Assembly: GCF_029714365.1 (NCBI RefSeq)
Contig: NZ_CP121659.1
Location: forward strand, 62,001-126,000
DNA: 64,000 bases
Source of the DNA: Sinorhizobium terangae
GTDB lineage: Bacteria; Pseudomonadota; Alphaproteobacteria; Rhizobiales; Rhizobiaceae
Direction: 5' to 3'
Part shown: piece by piece, positions 50,555 to 59,051 of the stretch
Position numbering within the stretch: the first letter of the stretch is position 1
How the letters are laid out: every line of letters starts with the position of its first letter
Program-made: the position numbers and the translations under genes
Notes under the pieces: model-generated
Databases searched by the model: none
Seen by the model: only the letters and a program-made list of their open reading frames with translations
What the model was told of the DNA's origin: nothing

Positions 50555-52435
50555 TCACGCTGCCGTTGATGGCAGGTCGGCGACTGTGAAAAGCTCCATC
50601 GGTCCGAAACCGCGGATATCGTGGCGTCCGAGCGCCTGGAGAGGCACGCCCGATTGGGCCGCGGCCGCCGGCCCGATGCAGATTGCCGTTCCAAGGAACT
50701 TGTTCGCGTCCTGAAGCCGCGCCGCCAGGTTCACGGCGTTGCCATGAGCGGTGTAGTCGAGCTTGCCACCCGCGCCGACCTCGCCGAGTACGGCAGGCCC
50801 GGTTTCGACGCCGATCCGGGTTCGGCCGAAGCCGTTTTCTGCAAATTGGGGCCGCCGCCGCATTTCTTCGGTCAAGGCGTGGATCGCGACGGCGCATCCG
50901 ATCGCCTTGTCGACGTGATCGTCGAGGTCTTCCGGCGCGTTGAAGAGCGCATGCACGGCATCGCCGACCACCTTGTCGACCATGCCGCCATAGCGCGAGA
51001 CGAGCGCGTTCACCTCCGCGAAATAGATGTCGAGGAGGGCCACGAGCTCGTGAGGGCCGAGCTTGTGAGCGAGGGTCGAGAATCCCTCGATATCGGTGAA
51101 GAGCGCGGTGACCACGCGCTCCTCGCCGGCGACGCGTCCGGCATTCGGCTGGTCGATGTAGCGCGCGACGACGGACTGCGGCAGGTATTGCGAGAATTTC
51201 TCCCGGGCGATCGCCTCGGCGCGGCGTACATGGGCAAGGTGCAGCGCACTCGTTACCACGAGCACAGCCATTAGCGCCGCACCGATGCCGACGGCATCGA
51301 TGAGCCAGCCGGTCGCGGCATAAATCCCGCCGGCGCCGGCGACGACGAAGAGCAGGGCGAGAAGGCCGAAGACAAGGGTTGCGAGCGGCCGAAGCCGCGT
51401 CGCGCAAACAGCTGCAAGCGTGCCGGCAGCGAAGCTGAACAAGGCTTCCAGCAGCGGCAGCCCGCCATACCGATAGGGTACGAAGCCGGTAATGATGGCG
51501 TTGGCGATGTCGGCGTGGATCTGCACCGAAGGCTCAAGCGGCATCGAGGCGCTGGGCCTCAAACCGCCGAGGCTCGGCATGCTGCTGCCGATGAAGATCA
51601 GTTTTCCCTCAAGGCGGTTCCGGTCGGCCGTGTTTGCCATGACGTCGGCAGCCGAGAGCGTGCGTGCGGCAATTGCATCTTCCGAGCTTGCGACGAAGCG
51701 CAGGTTGCCCGCCTCGTCGAGGGGGATGACGGCGTGATCGAGCCGGAGCCAAGCAGGCTCGCCGCCAAGCACCGGCGTGCTGCTCCCGGCCGCGAGCCGT
51801 CCCGCTTCGATCGCAAGCGCCGGATAAGCGTCGTTGCCGAGGATCGTGAAAGCCTGCGCGCGGCGCACGCGCGCATCCTCGTCGCCGACGAGAAATCCGG
51901 CGGTCGCCGCTTTGGACGAGTCCATGAATGCCGGGCAGGACGTCTCCGCCCCTGCAATGAACCAAGATTCCGGCACCGCAAGCGGGCGCCTGAGCGCAAG
52001 CGGAGGAACGGGACGCGGATGCTCCAGCGGACGGTCCGCGGCGAGAAAGCCCAGAACGACAGGCGCCTCCGCGATCGCAGAAGCGAGCGCGACATTGCCG
52101 GCGGCGTCGGTCTCGCAATCGGAGCTGAAGACGAAATCGACCGCGATCACCTTCGCTCGCGCCGCGGCCAGCCGCGATATCAGCGCCGCCGTCGCCGCCC
52201 GGTCCCAGTTTCCGGAGCCGAGCGCTTCATGCGCCTTGCGGTCGACGTCGATAACGGTGATGTCCGGTGACCGGGGCGAGGTCACCCATTGCGTGAGGTT
52301 GTCGAAGAACAGTTCGCGCGGGGTTTTGAAGACGGTTTCGCCATAAAGATAGAGAAGCAGCGCCACCGCCAGGCTTGCGACGATCCCGCCGAAGAGCGGG
52401 GTGACGCGATGGCGGCCGCGGTGCTTCGCGCTCAA
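50555..52435 (-). CDS. cyaD1: CHASE2-domain receptor adenylate cyclase (CyaD1-like)
   Basis: A 626-residue membrane cyclase. A first helix (residues about 15-33), a periplasmic CHASE2 domain (about 40-310; ITVIDVDRKAHEALG, KVIAVDFVFSSDCETDAAG, GKLIFIGSS), three further helices (about 340-410), then a class III cyclase domain with metal-binding FTDIEGFS near residue 447 and VVGDAVHALFNAP. The Lys of DKVVGD and the Asp of KLDYTAHGNAVNLAARL select ATP, so cAMP is the expected product. The best start is a TTG at 52435 that follows GGAGGAGGG, 5 bp past clr; no ATG or GTG is available nearby in frame. In S. meliloti CyaD1 responds to a plant signal in nodulation control. Confidence 0.88.
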   Translation of the reverse strand: MSAKHRGRHRVTPLFGGIVASLAVALLLYLYGETVFKTPRELFFDNLTQWVTSPRSPDITVIDVDRKAHEALGSGNWDRAATAALISRLAAARAKVIAVDFVFSSDCETDAAGNVALASAIAEAPVVLGFLAADRPLEHPRPVPPLALRRPLAVPESWFIAGAETSCPAFMDSSKAATAGFLVGDEDARVRRAQAFTILGNDAYPALAIEAGRLAAGSSTPVLGGEPAWLRLDHAVIPLDEAGNLRFVASSEDAIAARTLSAADVMANTADRNRLEGKLIFIGSSMPSLGGLRPSASMPLEPSVQIHADIANAIITGFVPYRYGGLPLLEALFSFAAGTLAAVCATRLRPLATLVFGLLALLFVVAGAGGIYAATGWLIDAVGIGAALMAVLVVTSALHLAHVRRAEAIAREKFSQYLPQSVVARYIDQPNAGRVAGEERVVTALFTDIEGFSTLAHKLGPHELVALLDIYFAEVNALVSRYGGMVDKVVGDAVHALFNAPEDLDDHVDKAIGCAVAIHALTEEMRRRPQFAENGFGRTRIGVETGPAVLGEVGAGGKLDYTAHGNAVNLAARLQDANKFLGTAICIGPAAAAQSGVPLQALGRHDIRGFGPMELFTVADLPSTAA

Positions 52436-52440
52436 TCGAG

Positions 52441-53145
52441 CTAGCCCTCCTCCGGATCGGCGACATTCAGGAGGCGATCGACGTTGCAGCAAATGATGCC
52501 GTCCGTGCGCTTCAGCGCACCGCATTCCTCAAGCGAGAGAATGGCGCGATTAACCTTTGGCCGGCTTGCGCCGAGAATGGCGGCGATGTCGGTCTGGCTC
52601 AAGGTCAGCCGCAGATTGGCGCTGCTCGGTAGCTCGTGGCCGTGGATCTGTTTGAGCGTTGCCAGGAAGAAACGGGCGACGCGGGCGTTGAGGTCGTAGA
52701 GCGCGATCGTTTCCAGCCGCTCGGTGGTATCGCGAAGCTGCGCACAGAGAAAGCGGATCACAGCCTCGGCGATCTGCGGCCGGTGGATGATGAGATCGAG
52801 AAAGGCCTTCTTGCCGATAACGTAGCCTTCGGATGCGATGACCGCCGTCGCGTCGGCCGACCGCGGCTGGCCGTCGAGCAGAGCCATTTCACCGAAGAGG
52901 GCGCCCCCCTCGTGCTGGCGCAGCATCAGTTCGCGGCCCTGGGGTGTGAAGAGCGAGAGCTTGATGCGGCCCGAAACCACGACGACCATGTAATTGCCTT
53001 CGTCGCCGCGCTGGAAGATGACCGTTCCTGCCGGCCATCTCCGGTACGTGGCGATGCCGGCGAGCTCCATCAGCGTCTCCTTGTCGAATTCCTCGAAAAT
53101 CGGAAAGGATCGCCAGAAGGCCGGACTTCTGTTGACTTCGCTCAT
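52441..53145 (-). CDS. clr: cAMP-binding CRP/FNR-family regulator Clr
   Basis: A 234-residue transcription factor with a cyclic-nucleotide-binding domain (residues about 15-125; GTVIFQRGDEGNYMVVVVSGRIKL, GGALFGEMALLDGQPRSADATA) and a C-terminal winged helix (SLSQTDIAAILGASRPKVNRAILSLEE near 185-215). The phosphate-binding cassette FGEMALLDGQPRSA has the Arg expected for cyclic nucleotide contacts. Its gene is followed after 5 bp by the adenylate cyclase that should make its ligand, and a matching binding site lies at 49763. S. meliloti Clr can bind both 3',5'-cAMP and 3',5'-cGMP. Confidence 0.9.
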   Translation of the reverse strand: MSEVNRSPAFWRSFPIFEEFDKETLMELAGIATYRRWPAGTVIFQRGDEGNYMVVVVSGRIKLSLFTPQGRELMLRQHEGGALFGEMALLDGQPRSADATAVIASEGYVIGKKAFLDLIIHRPQIAEAVIRFLCAQLRDTTERLETIALYDLNARVARFFLATLKQIHGHELPSSANLRLTLSQTDIAAILGASRPKVNRAILSLEECGALKRTDGIICCNVDRLLNVADPEEG

Positions 53146-53359
53146 AAGATCTCCCCTGCGTTCCCTGCAACGCCTTGAAATTCTTCACCCAGTCCGTCCT
53201 TCCTTGCAACAGAAAAGAGTTGCTTGGATGGGAGAGTGGTTGACGATGGCTCGCGGCTGTCTCCATATTGTGAACGATGTGTTGTCGGTTGTGCAACTAG
53301 ATGTTTTTGAAAATGTTGATATTTCTGGTGCCAACACCCTTCCAACAGGAGCCTCGCGC

Positions 53360-53800
53360 ATGTCTCAGAATGTTATCGTCCTCATCGGGCGCATCCTCCT
53401 TTCGATCATGTTCATCATGTCCGGCTTCGGTAAGCTGGCCGATCCCACCTCAACCGCCGGCATGATTACCGGCGCCGGATGGCCGGCTCCGACCGCGCTC
53501 GCCTATCTCGCCGGACTGTTTGAACTCGTTGCCGGCATCGCGGTCCTCGTCGGTTTCCAGACCCGCATCGCGTCCTACCTGCTGGCCGCATTCGCGCTGG
53601 TTACCGGTCTCGTCTTCCACAGCGGCGCCATCAACGTTCCGGACTTTCCGGCGGCTGCCAACGGCCTGCTGACGGTCTTCAACCAGATCATGATGATGAA
53701 GAACATCACGATCGCCGGTGCCTTCCTGGTGCTAGCCGCCTTCGGTCCGGGCGCTCTTTCGGTCGATGCCCGCACTGGAAAGGTTCTCGCCACCGCATAA
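53360..53800 (+). CDS. DoxX-family membrane protein
   Basis: A 146-residue inner-membrane protein with four helices. IGRILLSIMFIMSGFGKLADP near residue 8, GWPAPTALAYLAGLFELVAGIAVLVGFQTR and FHSGAINVPDF identify the DoxX/SURF4 group. Members are linked to thiosulfate oxidation, quinone-dependent redox and oxidative stress. It follows an ACAGGAG ribosome site and is transcribed away from clr. A strong bidirectional terminator follows. Confidence 0.9.
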   Translation: MSQNVIVLIGRILLSIMFIMSGFGKLADPTSTAGMITGAGWPAPTALAYLAGLFELVAGIAVLVGFQTRIASYLLAAFALVTGLVFHSGAINVPDFPAAANGLLTVFNQIMMMKNITIAGAFLVLAAFGPGALSVDARTGKVLATA

Positions 53801-53830
53801 GGCGTGACGAAAAACGTTTCTGACCAAAAA

Positions 53831-53865
53831 CAAAGAGCCCGCCGGCTGTCCCGGCGGGCTCTTTG
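53831..53865. terminator. Bidirectional Rho-independent terminator
   Basis: CAAAGAGCCCGCCGG and CCGGCGGGCTCTTTG form a perfect 15-bp stem with a 5-nt loop, between convergent doxX and the FucU-like gene. A run of As before and T-rich sequence after serve both strands. Confidence 0.88.
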
Positions 53866-53880
53866 CATTGTCGCGTTCTG

Positions 53881-54309
53881 TCAGGGATAGATGACGCCCT
53901 TGCGGAGAATGACGTTGCCGTAAAGGCGCGGCTCGCTGGTCTGCACCACCGTATGGGCGGCTTTAACGCGCGGATAGAAGTCGGCGCCGAGCAGCGGCAC
54001 GACGTTGCGTGACGGCTCATGCCTGCCGCAGCATTCGATGATTTCCCGATGCACGGGGTCCAGCGCCTGCTTGTCCTGCTTGACCGTGGCGCGGAAGATC
54101 GCCTCGGGCACGAAATCATCGATCGGCAGGACGCTCAAGATTGCGTCGAGCACCGGGATAAGGCCGTGTCCGTCGAGCCGGACAAGGCGACGCGCGTGCT
54201 CCTGGCCCGGATAATTGCCGTCGACGAGCGCGATCTCGTCGCCGTGACCCATTGCCCTCAGTGCCGCGAGAAGTTCCGGGCCGAGCAGCGGGTTTATTCC
54301 TTTCAACAT
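53881..54309 (-). CDS. RbsD/FucU-family sugar mutarotase
   Basis: A 142-residue cytoplasmic protein. The conserved start MLKGINPLLGPELLAALRAMGHGDEIALVDGNYPG carries the catalytic His (GHGD) of the RbsD/FucU family, and RLYGNVILRKGVIYP at the C-terminus the conserved Tyr and Asn of the active site. It interconverts anomers of a sugar after uptake. Because it lies behind frcR and beside the fructose ABC operon, a role in fructose or related sugar use is likely. The start is ATG 54309 with AAGGAG upstream; a 17-bp tandem duplication carries a second copy of the ribosome site. Confidence 0.88.
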   Translation of the reverse strand: MLKGINPLLGPELLAALRAMGHGDEIALVDGNYPGQEHARRLVRLDGHGLIPVLDAILSVLPIDDFVPEAIFRATVKQDKQALDPVHREIIECCGRHEPSRNVVPLLGADFYPRVKAAHTVVQTSEPRLYGNVILRKGVIYP

Positions 54310-54340
54310 CAACTAAGCTCCTTCATCAACTAAGCTCCTT
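54307..54340. repeat. 17-bp tandem duplication across frcR stop and fucU-like start
   Basis: CATCAACTAAGCTCCTT is repeated exactly and directly at 54307-54323 and 54324-54340. On the coding strand each copy holds AAGGAG and GTTGATG, so the last codons of frcR and the ribosome site/start codon of the next gene are duplicated. Confidence 0.9.
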
Positions 54341-55558
54341 GAAGAGGACATTGGTGTCCAAGAGATAACGGGAAAACAGCGGAAGGCTCGCGCCGCCGAT
54401 CGCCCGGGCGTGGCTTCCGACCGCGCCTTCGACGAGATCCGGAACCGTCACGCCCTGGAGGTCAAGCGTCTGCAGCGCCCGGCGCGTCGCCGCAAGGATG
54501 CGCGCCCGCACCCAAGGGGGGAAGCCCCCGTCGATGACCGCTGCCGAGAAATCGATGATCGATGCGGCGGAGACAACGGCCTGGGCGAGGGCCGCGGCCG
54601 TGTCCTGGATCCAGATATCGAGCGGTTCGCCGAAGTCGATCCAATCGTCCGCCGAGTACCAGAGCGGCTGCGGATCGATGCCGCGCTCGCGCAGCAGGTT
54701 TTCGAGCACGAAAACCGAAGCGATTTTCAGCAATTGCGTGGACTTGCCGTCCTTGCCCGAGACCGGCAGCGGGCCGACCGCGCCTGCGGTCCCCGTCCGC
54801 CCGGAAAAGAGGGCGGAGTTGAGGACGATGCCGCCGCCGATGAAGGAGCCGATATAGAAATAGACGAAATCGGGATAACTCGAGCCGACACCGAAGGCGA
54901 GCTCCGCTCCGCAGGCGCTCGTTCCGTCGTTCTGCAGGAAGACCGGGTGGCGTATCTGCGCGGCCACGGCCCCTTGAAGGTTGGCTTCACGCCAGCGGTC
55001 CATTTCTTCGCGCGGTGCGCCGACTTCCTCGGCCCAGTTCCAGAGTTCGAAGGGCGTCGCGATACCAACGCCGGCGATCCGCGCGCGCTGCTCCGGCGCG
55101 AGTTGCTGCTCGAGTTTTTCAATGCCGCCGACGATGAAGGTGACGAGATCCTCGGGTAGCGGGTAGGTGTGGATCTGATGCAGGTGCAGCCGGATATTGC
55201 CGACGAAATCCATCAAAACCAGGTCGGCGCTGCGCCGGCCGATCTTGACGCCGAAGGAGTAGACCGCATCGGGATTGAGGCGCATCGGGATCGAGGGCTG
55301 GCCGACCCGGCCGCGCACCGGGGCGCCGCGGATCAGGAGGCCGTCGCGTTCGAGCGCGCGCATGATGACCGAGACGGTTTGGGCGGAGAGGCCGGAACGT
55401 CGGGCGATGTCCGCCTTCGACAGACTGCCGTGGCGGCGGACCAGCGACATGACCAGGCGCTCGTTATAGGCGCGCACCCGGGTCTGGTTCGCTCCGCCGC
55501 TTGGGTCTATCACGTCCGGTTGCGTCGATCCCTCGCGGGAATCATCTGTCAGTGACAT
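54326..55558 (-). CDS. frcR: ROK-family transcriptional regulator of the fructose operon
   Basis: A 410-residue repressor from the ATG at 55558. An N-terminal winged helix (RHGSLSKADIARRSGLSAQTVSVIMRALERDGLLIRG) near residues 40-85 is followed by a ROK sugar-kinase-like domain with VGIATPFELWNW and GSFIGGGIVLNSALF, but the ROK zinc-site (CxCGxxGC) and kinase motifs are incomplete, as usual in regulators. It is divergent from frcBCAK, the arrangement known for S. meliloti frcR. The ligand is probably fructose or a derivative. A fucU-like gene follows it directly. Confidence 0.9.
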   Translation of the reverse strand: MSLTDDSREGSTQPDVIDPSGGANQTRVRAYNERLVMSLVRRHGSLSKADIARRSGLSAQTVSVIMRALERDGLLIRGAPVRGRVGQPSIPMRLNPDAVYSFGVKIGRRSADLVLMDFVGNIRLHLHQIHTYPLPEDLVTFIVGGIEKLEQQLAPEQRARIAGVGIATPFELWNWAEEVGAPREEMDRWREANLQGAVAAQIRHPVFLQNDGTSACGAELAFGVGSSYPDFVYFYIGSFIGGGIVLNSALFSGRTGTAGAVGPLPVSGKDGKSTQLLKIASVFVLENLLRERGIDPQPLWYSADDWIDFGEPLDIWIQDTAAALAQAVVSAASIIDFSAAVIDGGFPPWVRARILAATRRALQTLDLQGVTVPDLVEGAVGSHARAIGGASLPLFSRYLLDTNVLFKELS

Positions 55559-55946
55559 GCCACCGTCTCCTCCCGTTGGCACCGCCGCATGGCTCCTTGA
55601 ATCAGGAACGATCCAAGGACAAAATCATGCCGCAAATTCAAAGGCCTACAGCGACGTCGCGCGTCCGGTGGAGTGCGCGGCGCTGTAGATGCTCGCTTGG
55701 CACGAGTCTGTTCTTTCCACTTCAGGTGGATCTGTCAATTTGACGGACGGTCGAGCTTCCTCCCGAGATCGTCCTTGAGTCTCAGAATGCCACAACCAAA
55801 TAATAATTCAATTTGATTTATTTATTGACACCCTGAAAGTTTGGTGTTTGACTTATCTTCGGAAGCGCCGTCTGCAGGAGGAGAATGCTGCGGCGGCGAT
55901 GCCTGGAAGCCGGCCCACCGGCGCTTTTCATCCTTGGGAGGGTTTT
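55559..55946. other. 388-bp frcR-frcB intergenic control region
   Basis: Holds a copy of the two-hairpin repeat (55585-55688), a small perfect dyad GTCAA T TTGAC at 55734-55744, a run of 30 A/T-rich bases at 55796-55826, and an inverted repeat ACACC...GGTGT at 55828-55847 overlapping a TTGACA (55825-55830). These are the likely FrcR operator and frcB promoter elements; exact sites are uncertain. Confidence 0.5.
55585..55688 (-). repeat. Two-hairpin intergenic palindromic repeat, copy 4
   Basis: Minus-orientation copy between frcR and frcB. CTACAGCG / CGCTGTAG ends of the first hairpin remain, with CGTCGCGCG inner sequence; the second hairpin (CCTTGAATCAGGAACGATCCAAGG) is diverged. It is the most degenerate copy of the family here. 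Confidence 0.68.
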
Positions 55947-56972
55947 ATGAAGAAAACAGTTCTTTCTGCCGCATTCGGCGCGCTCGCACTTGGCGTGGCC
56001 TCCGCTTCGCCGTCGCAGGCGGCCGATGTCTCCGCCTGCCTCATCACCAAGACCGACACCAACCCCTTCTTCGTGAAGATGAAGGAAGGTGCCGCTGCCA
56101 AGGCGCAGGAACTCGGCATGACGCTGAAATCCTATGCCGGCAAGATCGATGGTGATTCCGAAAGCCAGGTTGCGGCGATCGAAACCTGCATTGCCGATGG
56201 TGCCAAGGGCATCCTGCTGACGGCATCCGACACCAAGGGCATCGTGCCGCAGGTGCAGAAGGCACGCGAAGCCGGCTTGCTGGTCATCGCGCTCGACACC
56301 CCCCTTGAGCCGCTCGATGCCGCTGATGCCACCTTCGCGACCGACAACCTGCTTGCCGGCAAGCTGATCGGGCAATGGGCGGCCGCAACGCTCGGTGACG
56401 CCGCTAAGGATGCCAAGGTTGCCTTCCTCGACCTGACTCCGTCGCAGCCGACCGTCGACGTTCTGCGCGACCAGGGCTTCATGATCGGCTTCGGCATCGA
56501 CCCGAAGGACCCGAACAAGATCGGTGACGAGGACGACGCGCGCATCGTCGGCCACGACGTCACCAACGGTAACGAAGAGGGCGGTCGCACGGCCATGGAG
56601 AACCTTCTCCAGAAGGACCCGACCATCAACGTCGTGCACACGATCAACGAACCGGCCGCCGCTGGTGCCTATGAGGCGCTGAAGGCCGTCGGCCGTGAAA
56701 AGGACGTGCTGATCGTTTCTGTCGACGGCGGTTGCCCGGGCGTCAAGAACGTCGCCGACGGCGTCATCGGCGCGACATCGCAGCAGTATCCGCTGATGAT
56801 GGCCGCGCTCGGCATCGAAGCAATCAAGAAGTTCGCCGACACCGGCGAGAAGCCGAAGCCGACCGAAGGCAAGGACTTCGTCGATACCGGCGTCTCGCTG
56901 GTCACGGACAAGCCGGCCGCAGGCGTCGATTCGATCGACACCAAGGTCGGCACGGACAAGTGCTGGGGCTGA
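55947..56972 (+). CDS. frcB: Fructose ABC transporter periplasmic binding protein
   Basis: Periplasmic substrate-binding protein of 341 residues, sugar-binding family of type RbsB/XylF (CUT2). The ATG at 55947 follows GGGAGGG. Signal peptide residues 1-25 (ending SQAA), then [47 protein letters not shown] and [22 protein letters not shown], all typical of pentose/hexose-binding CUT2 proteins. In S. meliloti FrcB binds fructose, with ribose and mannose as competing sugars. First gene of frcBCAK. Confidence 0.95.
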   Translation: MKKTVLSAAFGALALGVASASPSQAADVSACLITKTDTNPFFVKMKEGAAAKAQELGMTLKSYAGKIDGDSESQVAAIETCIADGAKGILLTASDTKGIVPQVQKAREAGLLVIALDTPLEPLDAADATFATDNLLAGKLIGQWAAATLGDAAKDAKVAFLDLTPSQPTVDVLRDQGFMIGFGIDPKDPNKIGDEDDARIVGHDVTNGNEEGGRTAMENLLQKDPTINVVHTINEPAAAGAYEALKAVGREKDVLIVSVDGGCPGVKNVADGVIGATSQQYPLMMAALGIEAIKKFADTGEKPKPTEGKDFVDTGVSLVTDKPAAGVDSIDTKVGTDKCWG

Positions 56973-57022
56973 TCGGGCTCCCAGTCCAGGCAGATCATGT
57001 CCAGCCAGATCATGTGACAGGG

Positions 57023-57044
57023 AAGGGCGGCCCCGGCCGCCCTT
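57023..57044 (+). terminator. Intercistronic hairpin between frcB and frcC
   Basis: AAGGGCGGCC and GGCCGCCCTT form a perfect 10-bp stem with a 2-nt loop, 50 bp after frcB. No long U-run follows, so it is more likely a partial terminator or 3'-end stabiliser that lets the binding protein be made in excess of the permease. Confidence 0.55.
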
Positions 57045-57186
57045 CGTGTAAGCGCCGCAGTCTTTGACAAGGCGCGGAAAACCTGCACAATTTTTAGTAA
57101 TTGCTGAAACTCGCCGCGATCACAGGCGGGCCGCATCCGGCAGCAATGCAACCCCCTTGGGAGTGGGGTTCACGGGAGGAGTCTCC

Positions 57187-58269
57187 ATGGCCGAACCAAA
57201 TACAGCCGCACCGACATCCCAGGAATTCGAAAAGGTCCTGGTCAACAGCTCGACGGAAGTGGCGTCCTTCGACACGCACGACAAGACGCCGCTTCAGAAG
57301 CTTCAGCATTTCCTTCATTCAAGCCCGGCCGCCGTTCCGCTGATCGTGCTGGTCCTGTCGTTGATCGCCTTCGGCGCCATTCTCGGCGGCAAGTTCTTTT
57401 CTGCCTTCACGCTGACGCTTATCCTGCAGCAGGTAGCGATCGTCGGCATCGTCGGCGCTGCCCAGACGCTCGTCGTCCTGACGGCGGGTATCGATCTCTC
57501 GGTCGGCGCCATGATGGTGCTGTCATCGGTGATCATGGGACAGTTCACGTTCCGCTACGGCCTGCCACCGGCCTTGTCGGTCCTCTGCGGTCTCGGCGTC
57601 GGCGCGCTCTGCGGCTTTATCAACGGCACGCTTGTTGCGCGCATGAAGCTGCCGCCCTTCATCGTCACGCTCGGCATGTGGCAGATCGTGCTCGCCTCCA
57701 ACTTCCTCTACTCCGCCAACGAGACGATCCGCGCACAGGATATCTCCGCCAACGCACCGATCCTGCAGTTCTTCGGTCAGAATTTCCGCATCGGCAACGC
57801 CGTCTTCACCTATGGCGTCGTCGCCATGGTGCTTCTCGTGACCTTGCTCTGGTATGTGCTCAACCGCACCGCCTGGGGGCGTTATGTCTACGCGGTCGGC
57901 GACGACCCGGAGGCGGCCAAGCTCGCCGGCGTCAATGTCAAGGGTATGCTCGTCACTATCTATACACTTTCGGGTCTGATCTGCGCGCTTGCCGGCTGGA
58001 CCTTGATCGGCCGCATCGGCTCCGTCTCGCCGACGGCAGGCCAGTTCGCGAACATCGAATCGATTACCGCCGTGGTGATCGGCGGCATCTCGCTGTTCGG
58101 CGGCCGTGGCTCCATTCTCGGCATGATCTTCGGCGCATTGATCGTCGGCGTATTCTCGCTCGGGCTTCGCCTCATGGGCACGGACCCGCAATGGACCTAT
58201 CTCCTGATCGGCTTGCTGATCATCATCGCCGTCGCAATCGACCAGTGGATCAGAAAGGTAGCAGCCTGA
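57187..58269 (+). CDS. frcC: Fructose ABC transporter permease
   Basis: Inner-membrane permease of 360 residues from the ATG at 57187, which follows GGGAGGAG. Eight to ten hydrophobic segments after a 45-residue hydrophilic N-terminus; AGIDLSVGAMMVLSSVIMG and the EAA-like loop YAVGDDPEAAKLAGVNVKG are typical for RbsC-type (CUT2) permeases. It acts as a homodimer with FrcA. Its stop overlaps the frcA start (TGATG). Confidence 0.94.
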   Translation: MAEPNTAAPTSQEFEKVLVNSSTEVASFDTHDKTPLQKLQHFLHSSPAAVPLIVLVLSLIAFGAILGGKFFSAFTLTLILQQVAIVGIVGAAQTLVVLTAGIDLSVGAMMVLSSVIMGQFTFRYGLPPALSVLCGLGVGALCGFINGTLVARMKLPPFIVTLGMWQIVLASNFLYSANETIRAQDISANAPILQFFGQNFRIGNAVFTYGVVAMVLLVTLLWYVLNRTAWGRYVYAVGDDPEAAKLAGVNVKGMLVTIYTLSGLICALAGWTLIGRIGSVSPTAGQFANIESITAVVIGGISLFGGRGSILGMIFGALIVGVFSLGLRLMGTDPQWTYLLIGLLIIIAVAIDQWIRKVAA

Positions 58270-59051
58270 TGGCACAGGAACCCATTCTCACCGCTCGCGG
58301 TCTCGTCAAGCGCTACGGTCGCGTGACCGCTCTCGACCACGCCGATTTCGATCTTTACCCGGGTGAAATCCTGGCCGTGATCGGCGACAACGGCGCCGGC
58401 AAATCCTCGATGATCAAGGCGATCTCCGGCGCGATCACCCCCGACGAGGGCGAGATCCAGCTCGAAGGCCAGCCCGTGAATTTCCGCTCGCCGATGGAGG
58501 CCAGGAAGGCCGGCATCGAGACGGTCTACCAGAACCTCGCCCTGTCGCCGGCGCTGTCGATCGCCGACAACATGTTCCTCGGCCGCGAGATCCGCAAACC
58601 GGGCATCATGGGCAAGTGGTTCCGCTCGCTGGACCGCGCGGCCATGGAAAAGCAGGCGCGGGCAAAGCTCTCGGAGCTCGGCCTGATGACGATCCAGAAC
58701 ATCAACCAGGCGGTGGAGACGCTGTCGGGTGGTCAGCGGCAGGGTGTTGCCGTCGCGCGTGCCGCGGCATTCGGTTCCAAGGTAGTGATCATGGACGAAC
58801 CGACGGCGGCGCTCGGCGTCAAGGAAAGCCGCCGCGTGCTGGAACTGATCCTCGACGTTCGCCGTCGCGGCCTGCCGATCGTCTTGATCTCGCACAATAT
58901 GCCGCACGTCTTCGAGGTGGCGGACCGGATCCACATCCACCGCCTCGGCCGTCGGCTCTGCGTCATCAATCCGAAGGAATACACGATGTCGGATGCGGTC
59001 GCCTTCATGACCGGTGCCAAGGCGCCGCCCGGCGAGGTGCTGGCTGCATGA
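58269..59051 (+). CDS. frcA: Fructose ABC transporter ATP-binding protein
   Basis: ATPase of 260 residues with one nucleotide-binding domain, whereas many CUT2 ATPases have two. Walker A GDNGAGKSS near residue 39, Q-loop TVYQNLALSP, signature LSGGQRQGVAVARA, Walker B VVIMDEPTAAL, and the switch His in LISHNMPHV are all intact. Start overlaps the frcC stop; its own stop overlaps the frcK start. The C-terminus is extended by PPGEVLAA. Confidence 0.94.
   Translation: MAQEPILTARGLVKRYGRVTALDHADFDLYPGEILAVIGDNGAGKSSMIKAISGAITPDEGEIQLEGQPVNFRSPMEARKAGIETVYQNLALSPALSIADNMFLGREIRKPGIMGKWFRSLDRAAMEKQARAKLSELGLMTIQNINQAVETLSGGQRQGVAVARAAAFGSKVVIMDEPTAALGVKESRRVLELILDVRRRGLPIVLISHNMPHVFEVADRIHIHRLGRRLCVINPKEYTMSDAVAFMTGAKAPPGEVLAA

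Noticed and set aside
55825..55858. Definite frcB promoter at TTGACA (55825)
   Set aside because: The -35 is perfect but no -10 hexamer sits at 16-18 bp; kept only as a candidate within the control region.
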